Of a DNA stretch of 64,000 nt, positions 1-7,643 are shown in pieces. How positions within the stretch are numbered: position 1 is the stretch's first letter; each line of letters begins with the position of its first letter. The notes below the pieces were generated by a model that ran no database searches, was not told the DNA's origin, and saw nothing but the letters and a program-made list of their open reading frames with translations. Position numbers and translations under genes: made by a program. Source of the stretch: Armatimonadota bacterium (GTDB taxonomy: Bacteria; Armatimonadota; Chthonomonadetes; Chthonomonadales; CAJBBX01); contig JAPLCQ010000098.1 in assembly GCA_026392115.1 (NCBI GenBank), positions 57,400 through 121,399 of the forward strand, read 5' to 3'.

Positions 1-1
1 A

Positions 2-115
2 GCGCCGGCGCCCGAGGGCTCGGTCGCGCGCGCCGAGGCCGACGCGGCCGAACTCCGACGTTCGGCGGCCGACCTGCGCAGGCAACGCGGGCGATCGCGG
101 CGAGGTGGCGTTTGA
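2..115 (+). CDS. 3' end of an unidentified upstream gene
   Basis: A reading frame open from the window edge ends at TGA 113-115 and overlaps the TTG start of holA. The visible residues are rich in Ala, Glu, Asp and Arg and end in a basic tail, which looks like a helical C-terminus. Too little is visible to name a product. The other two forward frames give Arg/Pro-rich strings typical of non-coding frames in high-GC DNA. The stop-start overlap suggests translational coupling with holA. Confidence 0.4.
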   Translation, partial: APAPEGSVARAEADAAELRRSAADLRRQRGRSRRGGV

Positions 116-1209
116 ACAAGCAGACCGGTCGCCGCTCGGGCGACCCGCTGGACCCCATACGGCCCATCTACCTGATCCACGGCGACGACGACCTGGCCGC
201 GCAGCAGTTCATCGACGAACTCCGCGGGCGCACGGCGGACGAGTCATTCGTGGAGTTCGACTGGCAAGAGGTCGACGCCTCGGTCCTGAGCGTCTCGGCT
301 CTGCTCGCCGGGATAGGCCAGTTGCCCTTCGGCTCCCCCTACCGCACGACGGTGGTACGCGGCGCAGAGGTCTTCAAGTCAAAGGGCCGCGCCGACGATG
401 CCGATGCCTTCGTTTCGGGCCTGACCAAGCTCGGCGCGGCTGCCTGCGTGGCTTTGGTGGTTGGACCTTCCGACGAGCGGGGACGCGGGAAAGCCAGTGT
501 GGCGGGCCCCAGGCTGGACGCTTACGCGGAGGAGCGGGGGATTATCCTCCGTTTCGCCGCGCCCAGCGCCGCCGACTTGGCCGAGCGCGCCGTGGCGCTG
601 GCTCGCGCCGACGGCTACCAGCTCTCTGCCGATGCGGCGGAGCGCCTGGTACAGGCGGCGCACGGCGATCCGCGCGCCCTGCGCAACGAACTCGCCAAGG
701 TGCTCGCGTACGCCGGCGAGGCGAAGCGGCTGAACCTCGCGCACGTGGAGGCCGTCTGCAGCGTCGATCCCGAGGATGTGATGTTCAGGCTGGTCGACGC
801 CATCGGCCATCGGCTGGCCCACCGGGCCCTGACGCTGCTGCGCGAGGCTTGCCGATACGAGACGAAGCCCCACGCGGTGGCGGGGAAGCTCTTGGCGCTG
901 GTGAACAGGCAACTCAAGCTCCTATGGCAGTGCAGGAGCCTGATCGATCAGGGCGTGCGTTCGCGGGATCTTCAGACGCTGCCGCCCCATATCGCGTCGG
1001 AACTGCCAGCGGAGGCATCCGTGCTGAGCATGGCGTTCAAGATACGCGACCTGTACACCATGGCGCAGAAGTGGGATGCCAACGCCCTGGCTGCCGGCTA
1101 CGACGCCCTGGCCGCGTGTGACGTGGCCAACAAGGGAGGCGACGAGGGCAGTCAGGACGTGCTGGTGAACCTGGAGGTCCTGATCGTGCGGTTGTGTACC
1201 GCCGGGTAG
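112..1209 (+). CDS. holA: DNA polymerase III subunit delta
   Basis: The 365-residue product matches HolA, the clamp-loader subunit that opens the beta sliding clamp at the replisome. It begins with the family's opening pattern (YLIHGDDDLAAQQFIDELR, residues about 20-38), followed by the AAA-like lid region and the helical collar domain (for example MFRLVDAIGHRLAHRAL, near residue 224). Length is normal for the family. The TTG start at 112 is chosen because GAGGTG lies just upstream at 102-107 and the conserved N-terminus begins shortly after it. The start overlaps the stop of the preceding frame. A hairpin separates it from the convergent rpsT. Confidence 0.9.
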   Translation: MNKQTGRRSGDPLDPIRPIYLIHGDDDLAAQQFIDELRGRTADESFVEFDWQEVDASVLSVSALLAGIGQLPFGSPYRTTVVRGAEVFKSKGRADDADAFVSGLTKLGAAACVALVVGPSDERGRGKASVAGPRLDAYAEERGIILRFAAPSAADLAERAVALARADGYQLSADAAERLVQAAHGDPRALRNELAKVLAYAGEAKRLNLAHVEAVCSVDPEDVMFRLVDAIGHRLAHRALTLLREACRYETKPHAVAGKLLALVNRQLKLLWQCRSLIDQGVRSRDLQTLPPHIASELPAEASVLSMAFKIRDLYTMAQKWDANALAAGYDALAACDVANKGGDEGSQDVLVNLEVLIVRLCTAG

Positions 1210-1234
1210 GTCCGATTGGCGGAGCAGGGGGGTA

Positions 1235-1252
1235 GGGCGGCTTGCGCCGCCC
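1235..1252. terminator. Hairpin between convergent holA and rpsT
   Basis: A perfect 7-bp stem (GGGCGGC at 1235-1241, GCCGCCC at 1246-1252) with loop TTGC fills the 43-bp gap between the stops of holA and rpsT. There is no T-run on either strand, so if it terminates transcription it does so weakly or with Rho. Its position directly after the rpsT stop supports a 3'-end role. Confidence 0.45.
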
Positions 1253-1525
1253 CTAGGCCTGGGCTGCCGACTTGGCCGCGCGCTTCATCATCCGGGACTT
1301 GCGGCGGGCCGCCGCGTTCGGGTGGATGATGCCGCGCTGGGCGGTCTTATCGATGATGCTGAGGGCCTTGCGGACCACGTCATCACTTACGGTGGCGGTT
1401 CCCGCGTCAATCGCGGTGCGCGCCTTCTTGATGTAGGTCTTCATCGCCGACTTGGCAGAGACGTTGCGCAGATGGTTCTGGCGCGACTTCTTCACGTCCT
1501 TCACGACAGACTTAATGTTGGGCAC
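1253..1525 (-). CDS. rpsT: 30S ribosomal protein S20
   Basis: The 90-residue, very basic protein has the S20 signature: MPNIKSVVKDVKKSRQNHLR at the N-terminus and the conserved KTAQRGIIHPNAAARRKSRM region near residues 60-79. It binds 16S rRNA early in 30S assembly. The start is GTG at 1523-1525, preceded by GGAGGT with about nine bases of spacing. A candidate promoter lies just upstream, so the gene need not depend on the PspA cluster before it. Confidence 0.96.
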   Translation of the reverse strand: MPNIKSVVKDVKKSRQNHLRNVSAKSAMKTYIKKARTAIDAGTATVSDDVVRKALSIIDKTAQRGIIHPNAAARRKSRMMKRAAKSAAQA

Positions 1526-1554
1526 AGGCGTGTCACCTCCTCAGAGCGCCGTTC

Positions 1555-1585
1555 AGTATACCTGCAAGGCGTCCGATCACTACAA
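1555..1585 (-). promoter_or_regulatory. Candidate rpsT promoter
   Basis: On the minus strand, TTGTAG (1585-1580) and TATACT (1560-1555) are separated by 19 bases, and the -10 box is preceded by GG. Transcription would start about 25 bases before the GTG of rpsT. The spacing is longer than ideal, and the -35 box overlaps the stop of the upstream gene. Confidence 0.45.
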
Positions 1586-2080
1586 CTCGAGTTTGTCGAA
1601 CCGGCCGGCGGCCGGGTCCAGCGCTTCAGCCAAGGCCTTGTATGCGTCCTCGACGCGCTTCAGGATATCCCTGGCGTTCGCTTCGTCGGCCGAGCCGGGC
1701 TCGAACCGTGTGGGGTCGGAGCGAGCGGCCAGCTCCTTGTAACGGACCTCGACCTCCGGCAGCGGCGCGCCGTCGGATAGGCCAAGAATGCGGTATGAGC
1801 GGGAGAGCGGGGTCTGCGCCGCGGCCGCGGTCTGCGCCGTCGGCCGCGCACCGGTCTGGACCGGACGTGCTTGAGCGCCGGTCGCGATCTCGGCAGGGGA
1901 CCGGAGTGGGCGCGGCGCGGTCTCGTGCAGGGCGTCGGAGAGCTCCTGCTCCGCGGCCGCCCGCGCGCCGACGCGCTCCAACGTCTCCATCGCCGATTCT
2001 TCGTCGATGCGGTCCAGCCGATCCTTGATCGCGTTCAGCTGCGATGCCGCTATGTTGCGAATCCGTTTGGGCCAGCTCAT
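1580..2080 (-). CDS. J-domain-like protein lacking HPD, PspA cluster
   Basis: The 166-residue protein starts with an amphipathic helix (MSWPKRIRNIAASQLNAI), has an Ala/Pro-rich linker, and ends with a J-like domain (residues about 98-160: SRSYRILGLSDGAPLPEV ... YKALAEALDP). Where a DnaJ co-chaperone has His-Pro-Asp after helix II, this protein reads Ser-Asp-Pro, so stimulation of an Hsp70 ATPase by the usual route is unlikely. It lies 22 bases downstream of a membrane coiled-coil protein and is third in a run that begins with PspA. I infer a scaffold or membrane-stress role. Confidence 0.65.
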   Translation of the reverse strand: MSWPKRIRNIAASQLNAIKDRLDRIDEESAMETLERVGARAAAEQELSDALHETAPRPLRSPAEIATGAQARPVQTGARPTAQTAAAAQTPLSRSYRILGLSDGAPLPEVEVRYKELAARSDPTRFEPGSADEANARDILKRVEDAYKALAEALDPAAGRFDKLEL

Positions 2081-2102
2081 CGTCGGGGGCCTCGTATGCC
2101 GG

Positions 2103-2945
2103 TCATACGCTCTGCCTCAGCGGCGCCGGCTCGTCGCCCGACAGCGCCTCGGTCACGCTGCTGTCCAGTAGCTCGATATCGTGGCTCAGGCCGTCCAGCT
2201 CCAGGTTCAGGTTCTCGCTGAGCGATGCCGCGCTACTGATGTCCAGCGTCTTGATGCGGATCACCTTGGCCTTCCAACTGGCGAAGGTCGCCTCCACGTT
2301 CTCCAACTGGCTGTCGATCCGCCCGCAGGCCTTCTTGATCGACGCATAGGTCTGCAACTCGGTCTCCCGTGCTTTCAGGGCCTGCTCGTACTGCGTTCGC
2401 GAGACGTCGTCGGCGGTCGATGCGATCTTCTGGCGTAGCCCGGAGCAATAGGAGGCCAGCGAGCGCTCGTCCACCTGCGCCAGGTAGCGCGCCAGTTGCT
2501 GCTTCCGGGTGCCGATGCGGATGGCCCGTTGCAGAAGGGCCGGCAGGCGCGAAGCGATCTGGTCGAGGTCCTTCTGGGCGTATTCGGCCACGTCCGACCC
2601 GCGCGCCTCCCGCAGGATCTCCTTCTGGAGTTGCAGGATGTAGCGGACGCGCTGGCGGGTCTCGAAGTCCATCTGGTCGAGCACATCCTCCACCTGCTCG
2701 TCGGTGAGATCGTACGCCTTCTCTTCACGCTCGGCGAAGGTCTTGCGGAGGTAGTCCTCGTCGCGCAGACGGCGGGCGAGCATGACGAGGTCAACGGCCA
2801 GGGCGACACCGAACGTGGCCTCGGGTGGCGCTCCCGCAGCCAGCCAGGCCGCCGTAGCGGCGGCCCACGCCGCCAGCGAAACCGGCGACAGGACCACCTT
2901 CCGGGCGATGTAGCCGAGCTTGGCCCCTGTGCTCAGATGGGACAT
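2103..2945 (-). CDS. Membrane-anchored coiled-coil protein of PspA cluster
   Basis: About 280 residues. A short N-terminal part is followed by one or two hydrophobic segments (VVLSPVSLAAWAAATAAWLA and the following GVALAVDLVML), then a long charged helical region to the C-terminus. I do not recognise a named family. It sits between pspA and the J-like gene with gaps of 43 and 22 bases, so the three are probably co-transcribed; a membrane partner of PspA is a reasonable inference. The start is uncertain: ATG at 2945 gives a normal N-terminus, while GTG at 2978 adds 11 residues. Neither has a clear ribosome-binding site. Confidence 0.6.
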   Translation of the reverse strand: MSHLSTGAKLGYIARKVVLSPVSLAAWAAATAAWLAAGAPPEATFGVALAVDLVMLARRLRDEDYLRKTFAEREEKAYDLTDEQVEDVLDQMDFETRQRVRYILQLQKEILREARGSDVAEYAQKDLDQIASRLPALLQRAIRIGTRKQQLARYLAQVDERSLASYCSGLRQKIASTADDVSRTQYEQALKARETELQTYASIKKACGRIDSQLENVEATFASWKAKVIRIKTLDISSAASLSENLNLELDGLSHDIELLDSSVTEALSGDEPAPLRQSV

Positions 2946-2988
2946 GCCGTCACTGCGCCGCGCTTGACCGTGAACCACGTTGCCCGGA

Positions 2989-3756
2989 TCACGATCGGCT
3001 CAGCTTCTGCTCCAGTTCGCGTAGCTGCCGGTCCACGTCGTCTTCCTGGGCGCCCGACGCCGCGACCGGAGCCGCCACGGTGGCTGTGGCGGTGGAGAGG
3101 CCGAGCTTGGCCTCCAGCGCCGCCAGGGCGTTGTCGGTCTCCACGTCGATCTGCTGGTCCTGCAACTGGTCGAGCTTGGCGTTGATGTTCGTTGATGCGA
3201 CTTCGGCCCGTGCGGCGGCCTCGGACTGCATGTTGCGGATGCGCTCTTCGGCGCGGTCCCAGCTCTGGGTGGCGTCGCTCATCTGCAAGCCGTCCAGAGC
3301 CTTGTTGATCCGAATCTGAATCTCGGCCTGCTTCATGTTGGCCTTCAGGGCCAGCGCCTCGGCGGTCTTCTGGCGAACCCGCTCCTCGTCGCGCTGGATC
3401 GCGACCTTCACGGCCTGTGCCGTCTCCTCGGCCTGCTTCAGGGATACGCGGAGTTGCTCAAGAGCCTTGTCGTGGGCGCCCTTCTCGCGCAAGAGGCCGC
3501 GGGCGAGTTCCTTGTTTCCCTGCTGCAGGGCCAGGCCGGCCTTGGCCTCCAGGTTCTGACAGAGGCGCTCTTCCTTGGTGACCAGGTCGAGCAGGTTGTT
3601 CTTGGCCGTGATGGCCTGCACAGCCCGCTCGCGGTTCTTGGCCTGGGACTCCTTCATCTCCCTGACGGCGTCGTCCAAGATGATCTGCGGATCCTCGAGC
3701 TCATCGAGCTTGCCCAGGATCAGCGCGCGCAGGTAACGGAACAGGCGTTTGAACAT
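2989..3756 (-). CDS. pspA: PspA/IM30 (Vipp1) family envelope-stress protein
   Basis: About 255 residues, almost entirely helical. The N-terminus MFKRLFRYLRALILGKLDEL is the amphipathic membrane-binding helix of PspA, and DPQIILDDAVREMKESQAKN follows at about residues 23-42. ESCRT-III-like PspA proteins polymerise on damaged inner membrane and maintain it. The C-terminus carries a Ser/Thr/Ala linker and a final short helix (QLRELEQKL), as in Vipp1-like members. The open frame extends further upstream, but ATG at 3756 is the start: it encodes the conserved N-terminus and has GAGG eight bases before it. Confidence 0.93.
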   Translation of the reverse strand: MFKRLFRYLRALILGKLDELEDPQIILDDAVREMKESQAKNRERAVQAITAKNNLLDLVTKEERLCQNLEAKAGLALQQGNKELARGLLREKGAHDKALEQLRVSLKQAEETAQAVKVAIQRDEERVRQKTAEALALKANMKQAEIQIRINKALDGLQMSDATQSWDRAEERIRNMQSEAAARAEVASTNINAKLDQLQDQQIDVETDNALAALEAKLGLSTATATVAAPVAASGAQEDDVDRQLRELEQKLSRS

Positions 3757-3890
3757 AGCGGTCCTCACAGAGGAAGTAGGAAGGCAAGCCAATGGGCGGG
3801 CCGGTCCCATTGACCGACTCTGGCAATCATTATCCCATGTAGGCAGACGTAAGTCAACGCGGCGCGGTGTCGATGCCGGCGCCAAAGCGC

Positions 3891-4601
3891 CTAGTCGCTA
3901 CCCCAGCAGAGCATTCGACCGCAGTTATCGCAGGTGCGAAGGCCCATGTCGTGCTTGACGCAGTGGATCGTCTGCGCCGGGAGGTTGGTGTGGCAGGCTC
4001 CGCAGCGGCCTGCGTCGATCCTGCCCACAGCCACGCCATGGGCGTGTGAGCGGATGCTGTCGTACCGACGCAGCAGCTCGGCGGAGACGGCAGGCAGCCG
4101 CTCCGCGCGCCGGCGGTACAACTCCTCCAGCTTGGCGTTCAGCAGACCGGTCCGTTTGGCGTGCGCGGCGACCTTGGCTTCGTGCGCCAGGCGGGCTTTC
4201 GTCTTCACGGCTCGGGCCGCGGTGTCCAGTGGCTTGAGCCGCTCAATATCGTCCATCAGGGTGAGAATCCGGACATCGAGATCGCCCCGGCGCTTGTCGA
4301 GAGCCGCGATCTCCTGCTGCAACGCCTCCAGTTCCTTGAAGGCCGTGACCCGACCGCCGTAGAGCTTGTCCTCGCACAGCTTCTTCTTGGTCTCGACGGT
4401 CTTTTGCTCCAGCTCCGAGTCCGCCAGGTCCCGTGTGGCCTGCTGCAAGGCCTTGTGGGCCTCTGTGTGCTTCTCGGTCGCCTCTTGCAGCGCGGCAAGT
4501 TCGGCGTGGCCCTTGTCAAGCCCGTGCAGAGCGCGCTGCACCAGCATGATCTCGCTGTCCGCTTCCTGAACCTTGTAGAGCGCTTGGAGATCCTCGTGCA
4601 T
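3891..4601 (-). CDS. C4 zinc-ribbon coiled-coil protein (DUF164/zf-RING_7)
   Basis: The 236-residue protein has a long antiparallel coiled coil (residues 1-180) and a C-terminal zinc ribbon with two CxxC pairs: CGACH near residue 203 and CDNCGRMLCW near residue 226. This is the architecture of the widespread DUF164/CdsZ-type family, in which a coiled coil is tipped by a zinc ribbon; the bacterial role is poorly defined. GGGGGAAA precedes the ATG at 4601, and TAGAAT (4628-4623 on the minus strand) could be its -10 box. Divergent from the hydrolase gene. Confidence 0.85.
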   Translation of the reverse strand: MHEDLQALYKVQEADSEIMLVQRALHGLDKGHAELAALQEATEKHTEAHKALQQATRDLADSELEQKTVETKKKLCEDKLYGGRVTAFKELEALQQEIAALDKRRGDLDVRILTLMDDIERLKPLDTAARAVKTKARLAHEAKVAAHAKRTGLLNAKLEELYRRRAERLPAVSAELLRRYDSIRSHAHGVAVGRIDAGRCGACHTNLPAQTIHCVKHDMGLRTCDNCGRMLCWGSD

Positions 4602-4695
4602 GCGGCGTTTCCCCCTTGTGGCATTCTAGCACCGCCTGTCGCGCGATTCCTACATCCGCGGCGCCCGGACGGTAGACTGAACCGAGGCAACGACC

Positions 4696-5415
4696 GTGTT
4701 CACACTGACCCGATATACCATCGCCGTATCCGACGCCGTCCTGAGCGCCGTACTCTATCAGCCGCAGAGGCCGCGGCGGAAGGGCTGCGTTCTCCTGACC
4801 CACGGCCTCACCGCGTCGCGGTCGGGCATGGACTTGCTGGCGGCCTACCTGGCGGGGAAGGGGTTGCCGTGCGTGACCCACGACCTGCGCGGCCATGTCC
4901 TGGGCGCCTCCACGGGCCGGCTGGAGAGCGTTCAGGATGCGGTGGATGATCTGCTGATCCTCTGCCGCTGGCGCCTGCGTGAGAGCGGCGAGGCGCCGCT
5001 CGCGCTGGTCGGCCACTCGCTGGGCGGACTGCTCAGCATCGCGGCCGCCGCGCGCTGCGCGAACGTCTGCGCCGTTGCCTGCTTGGCCTCCAGCGCAGAC
5101 CCCGACCGTTCCTTCCAGGGCCCTGCGGGCGACGCGCTGCTGCGGCAGCGAGGCGGCTATCTCGATGGCGCGCCGGCCCTCGAACTGCTGCGCCAGGCGG
5201 CCGGCCTGGCGCGTCATGCCGACGAACTCGGAGCCATACCGGCGCTCTTCGTCGCGGGAAAGACGGACATCCTGGTGTCGCCAGAATCCGTGCGGGCGCT
5301 GGCCCTGCGCGTGGGACCCCATGCCGAATACGCGGAAGTCCCGGCCAGCCACCAGCACCTCCCCGACCATGCTCGTGGGCTGGTCGGCGGCTGGCTCCTG
5401 AGCCGCGTCGGCTAG
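4696..5415 (+). CDS. Alpha/beta hydrolase
   Basis: The 239-residue protein has the alpha/beta-hydrolase fold: oxyanion strand VLLTHGLTASRSGMD (residues 33-47), nucleophile elbow GHSLGG (Ser near residue 107), acid region VAGKTDILVSPES (Asp near 190), and catalytic-His region PASHQHLPDHARG near residue 216. It is likely a cytoplasmic serine esterase, lipase or thioesterase; the substrate cannot be read from sequence. The start is GTG at 4696, after GAGG at the normal distance. Its stop overlaps the convergent greA stop by four bases (5412-5415). Confidence 0.85.
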   Translation: MFTLTRYTIAVSDAVLSAVLYQPQRPRRKGCVLLTHGLTASRSGMDLLAAYLAGKGLPCVTHDLRGHVLGASTGRLESVQDAVDDLLILCRWRLRESGEAPLALVGHSLGGLLSIAAAARCANVCAVACLASSADPDRSFQGPAGDALLRQRGGYLDGAPALELLRQAAGLARHADELGAIPALFVAGKTDILVSPESVRALALRVGPHAEYAEVPASHQHLPDHARGLVGGWLLSRVG

Positions 5416-5891
5416 GTCCGGCTGATCGCCGTGATCTTCAGGCGTGCGATGCCGGCCGGGATAGGCACCTCGATGGTCTCGCCCACGCGCTTGCCGGTCA
5501 GCGCGCGGCCCACGGGCGACTGGATGCTGATCATATCCTTGAGCGGATCGGCCTGTACAGGGTCTACGAGGCGGTAGCAGACTTCCTCGTCGTAGACCAG
5601 ATCCCAGACCGTCACCGTCATGCCGAGTCCGGCCGCGGTGTCGTCAGCGTGTGAATCGTCCGCGACTATGACCGCCTGCTCCAGCAGGGCCTCCAGGTCG
5701 GTGATACGCCCGTTCAGCATCCCCTGGTCGCGGCGGGCGGCGTGGTATTCGAAGTTCTCGGAGAGATCGCCGAACGCCCGCGCCTTGCGGATCGCCTCGG
5801 CAATCTCCTGCCTCTTGGTGGTCTTCAGGTGGTTGAGCTCGGCCTCGATCTTGGCGCGGCTGGACTCAGTGAGGACGATTTGGTCCGTCAT
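5412..5891 (-). CDS. greA: Transcription elongation factor GreA
   Basis: 159 residues: an N-terminal antiparallel coiled coil containing FGDLSENFEYHAARRDQGML, with the acidic tip that enters the RNA polymerase secondary channel, and a C-terminal FKBP-like domain ending in IQSPVGRALTGKRVGETIEV. GreA stimulates cleavage of backtracked transcripts. The frame is open further upstream, but ATG at 5891 begins the conserved sequence and has AGGAG about ten bases before it. It is transcribed divergently from ftsE. Confidence 0.95.
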   Translation of the reverse strand: MTDQIVLTESSRAKIEAELNHLKTTKRQEIAEAIRKARAFGDLSENFEYHAARRDQGMLNGRITDLEALLEQAVIVADDSHADDTAAGLGMTVTVWDLVYDEEVCYRLVDPVQADPLKDMISIQSPVGRALTGKRVGETIEVPIPAGIARLKITAISRT

Positions 5892-5923
5892 GCGGTCGGG
5901 AACTCCTGATGGATGGATCGGGT

Positions 5924-5953
5924 ACCTTACCACAGCCGTTTCTGCCTCGTCAA
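5924..5953 (-). promoter_or_regulatory. greA: Predicted greA promoter
   Basis: On the minus strand, TTGACG (5953-5948) and TAAGGT (5929-5924) are 18 bases apart, and transcription would begin some 25 bases before the greA ATG. The -35 box lies back to back with a plus-strand TTGACT that could serve ftsE. Confidence 0.55.
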
Positions 5954-5959
5954 CACCGG

Positions 5960-5989
5960 TTGACTCCCCGCACTGCCGCAGGGTACACA
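5960..5989 (+). promoter_or_regulatory. ftsE: Predicted ftsE promoter
   Basis: TTGACT (5960-5965) and TACACA (5984-5989) are 18 bases apart, about 55 bases before the ftsE ATG. With the greA -35 box it forms the inverted repeat GTCAAC-ACCG-GTTGAC (5949-5964), so polymerase cannot easily occupy both promoters at once. Confidence 0.45.
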
Positions 5990-6042
5990 AGCCGAACTAA
6001 GCCACGTCGGCTCGAGCCGGCCCCAGAGAGCAACCTGCACGC

Positions 6043-6741
6043 ATGATTGACCTCCACGATGTCTCCGTTGAGTATGACCAGGGCCACCGTGCGCTTCGTG
6101 GCGTCACCCTGCACGTCGAGGACGGGGAATTCGTGTTCATCATCGGCGCCACGGGAGCGGGAAAGACGATGCTGCTGAAGCTCCTCTACCGAGAGGAGAC
6201 GCCGACAAGCGGCCGCGTGGTGGTCAACGGCTGCGATGTCGCCGCCATGCGCCCCGGCGACGTTCCGAGGTTCCGCCGGCGTATGGGAGTGGTGTTCCAG
6301 GATTTCGGCCTCCTGCCCGGTCTCACGGTCTTCGAGAATGTTGCATTCGCACTCCGGGTGACCGGGGCCAGGCGCCGCGCGATCCGGGCGCGCGTGCCCG
6401 AATGCTTGGAGACAGTAGGCCTGATGGCGCGTTGCGACGCATTCCCGGGCCAGCTATCCGGCGGCGAGCAACAGCGCGTCGCCATCGCACGGGCCCTGGC
6501 GAACCATCCGGCGCTTCTGGTGGCCGACGAGCCCACAGGCAACCTCGATCCCACCACGTCGCTGGGGATCGCCGAGGTGCTGTACCGAATCAACGAGGCA
6601 GGCACCACGGTGGTGGTCTCGACGCACGATCACGCCATGGTTGACAACCAACTGCGCCGCGTGGTGGAGTTGGCCGCTGGAGCCGTGATCCGCGATGAGG
6701 CCCAGGGTAGCTACCAGCAGTCCCCGAGGCCCGAGGAATGA
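6043..6741 (+). CDS. ftsE: Cell division ATP-binding protein FtsE
   Basis: The 232-residue ABC ATPase has Walker [10 protein letters not shown] (residues 36-44), Q-loop [20 protein letters not shown], signature [15 protein letters not shown] (near residue 138), Walker [14 protein letters not shown] and the switch His in VVVSTHD. The early Q-loop wording and the adjoining ftsX identify it as FtsE. FtsEX uses ATP at the division site to activate a periplasmic peptidoglycan hydrolase; the gene two places downstream is a strong candidate for that partner. Its stop overlaps the ftsX start by four bases (ATGA). Confidence 0.95.
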   Translation: MIDLHDVSVEYDQGHRALRGVTLHVEDGEFVFIIGATGAGKTMLLKLLYREETPTSGRVVVNGCDVAAMRPGDVPRFRRRMGVVFQDFGLLPGLTVFENVAFALRVTGARRRAIRARVPECLETVGLMARCDAFPGQLSGGEQQRVAIARALANHPALLVADEPTGNLDPTTSLGIAEVLYRINEAGTTVVVSTHDHAMVDNQLRRVVELAAGAVIRDEAQGSYQQSPRPEE

Positions 6742-7640
6742 GCTTCTCCGCGTTCGCCTTCCTCGTGGATGACGCCGCCAAGAGCATCCGGCGCAACGGC
6801 CTCATGTCGATCGCCGCCCTGACCACGGTCACCGTCGCCATGGCCGTGCTGGGCGGGTCGCTGTTCACCATCTACCGCCTGAAGCAGTTCGCCGACAGCC
6901 AGCCGCGGCGGTTCGAGATACTGGCCTTCGTGGACCCGAAGGCCGATGCGGCTTCCGTGGAGAGCGTCAGGGACCGTGCCGCCCACATCCCGGGCGTGGC
7001 GTCGGCGGTTGTGTACACCAAGGATCAGGCCCTGCGTGATCTGCAAGCCGAGGACCGGCGCCAGCACACCGAGATCGTCGCAAGCCTGGAGGGGATCAAC
7101 CCGCTGCCGGACCGCATCGACGTTCGGGTCTCTGATCCCGCCGTGACGGTCCGCGTGGCCAATGAACTCAGGAGCCCGCGCTTCCCTGAGATCGAACAGG
7201 TGCGCGACGAAAACGACGCGCTGAGCAAACTCATCGCCCTGTCCAACGTGATACGTAATGTCGGCGGCGCGGTGGCCCTGCTTCTGTTCATCGCTACGGC
7301 CTTTGTCATACAGAACACGATCCGGCTGACGATCTATGCCCGCCGCCGCGAGATTCGCGTCATGCAACTCGTGGGGGCGACCTCGGCGTTCATCAGGCTT
7401 CCTTTCCTGCTGGAGGGCACCTTCTACGGAGCCGCCGGCGCCACGGCCGCGGCGTGCCTGGTTCTCTTCGTGGTTGCGCAGGTTTCCAGCTATGCCGGCC
7501 AGTTCCAGACGCCCCTGACGCAGGGCGTGCCGCCGGCGGTCTCCTCCGCCGTCATCGTGGTCATGATGGTGGCGACTGGCTCGGCCGTGGGCGTTGGAAC
7601 CAGCGTGATCTCCCTCCGCCGGTTCCTGAGGCGGGTCTAG
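6738..7640 (+). CDS. ftsX: Cell division protein FtsX
   Basis: The 300-residue membrane protein has the FtsX layout: one N-terminal membrane segment (about residues 20-46), an extracytoplasmic domain of some 120 residues with SLEGINPLPDRIDVRVSDP, then three C-terminal membrane segments, with YARRREIRVMQLVGATSAFI joining the first two. It transmits FtsE ATPase activity across the membrane to a murein hydrolase. It is coupled to ftsE by an ATGA overlap, and the peptidase gene begins three bases after its stop. Confidence 0.94.
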   Translation: MSFSAFAFLVDDAAKSIRRNGLMSIAALTTVTVAMAVLGGSLFTIYRLKQFADSQPRRFEILAFVDPKADAASVESVRDRAAHIPGVASAVVYTKDQALRDLQAEDRRQHTEIVASLEGINPLPDRIDVRVSDPAVTVRVANELRSPRFPEIEQVRDENDALSKLIALSNVIRNVGGAVALLLFIATAFVIQNTIRLTIYARRREIRVMQLVGATSAFIRLPFLLEGTFYGAAGATAAACLVLFVVAQVSSYAGQFQTPLTQGVPPAVSSAVIVVMMVATGSAVGVGTSVISLRRFLRRV

Positions 7641-7643
7641 GCG

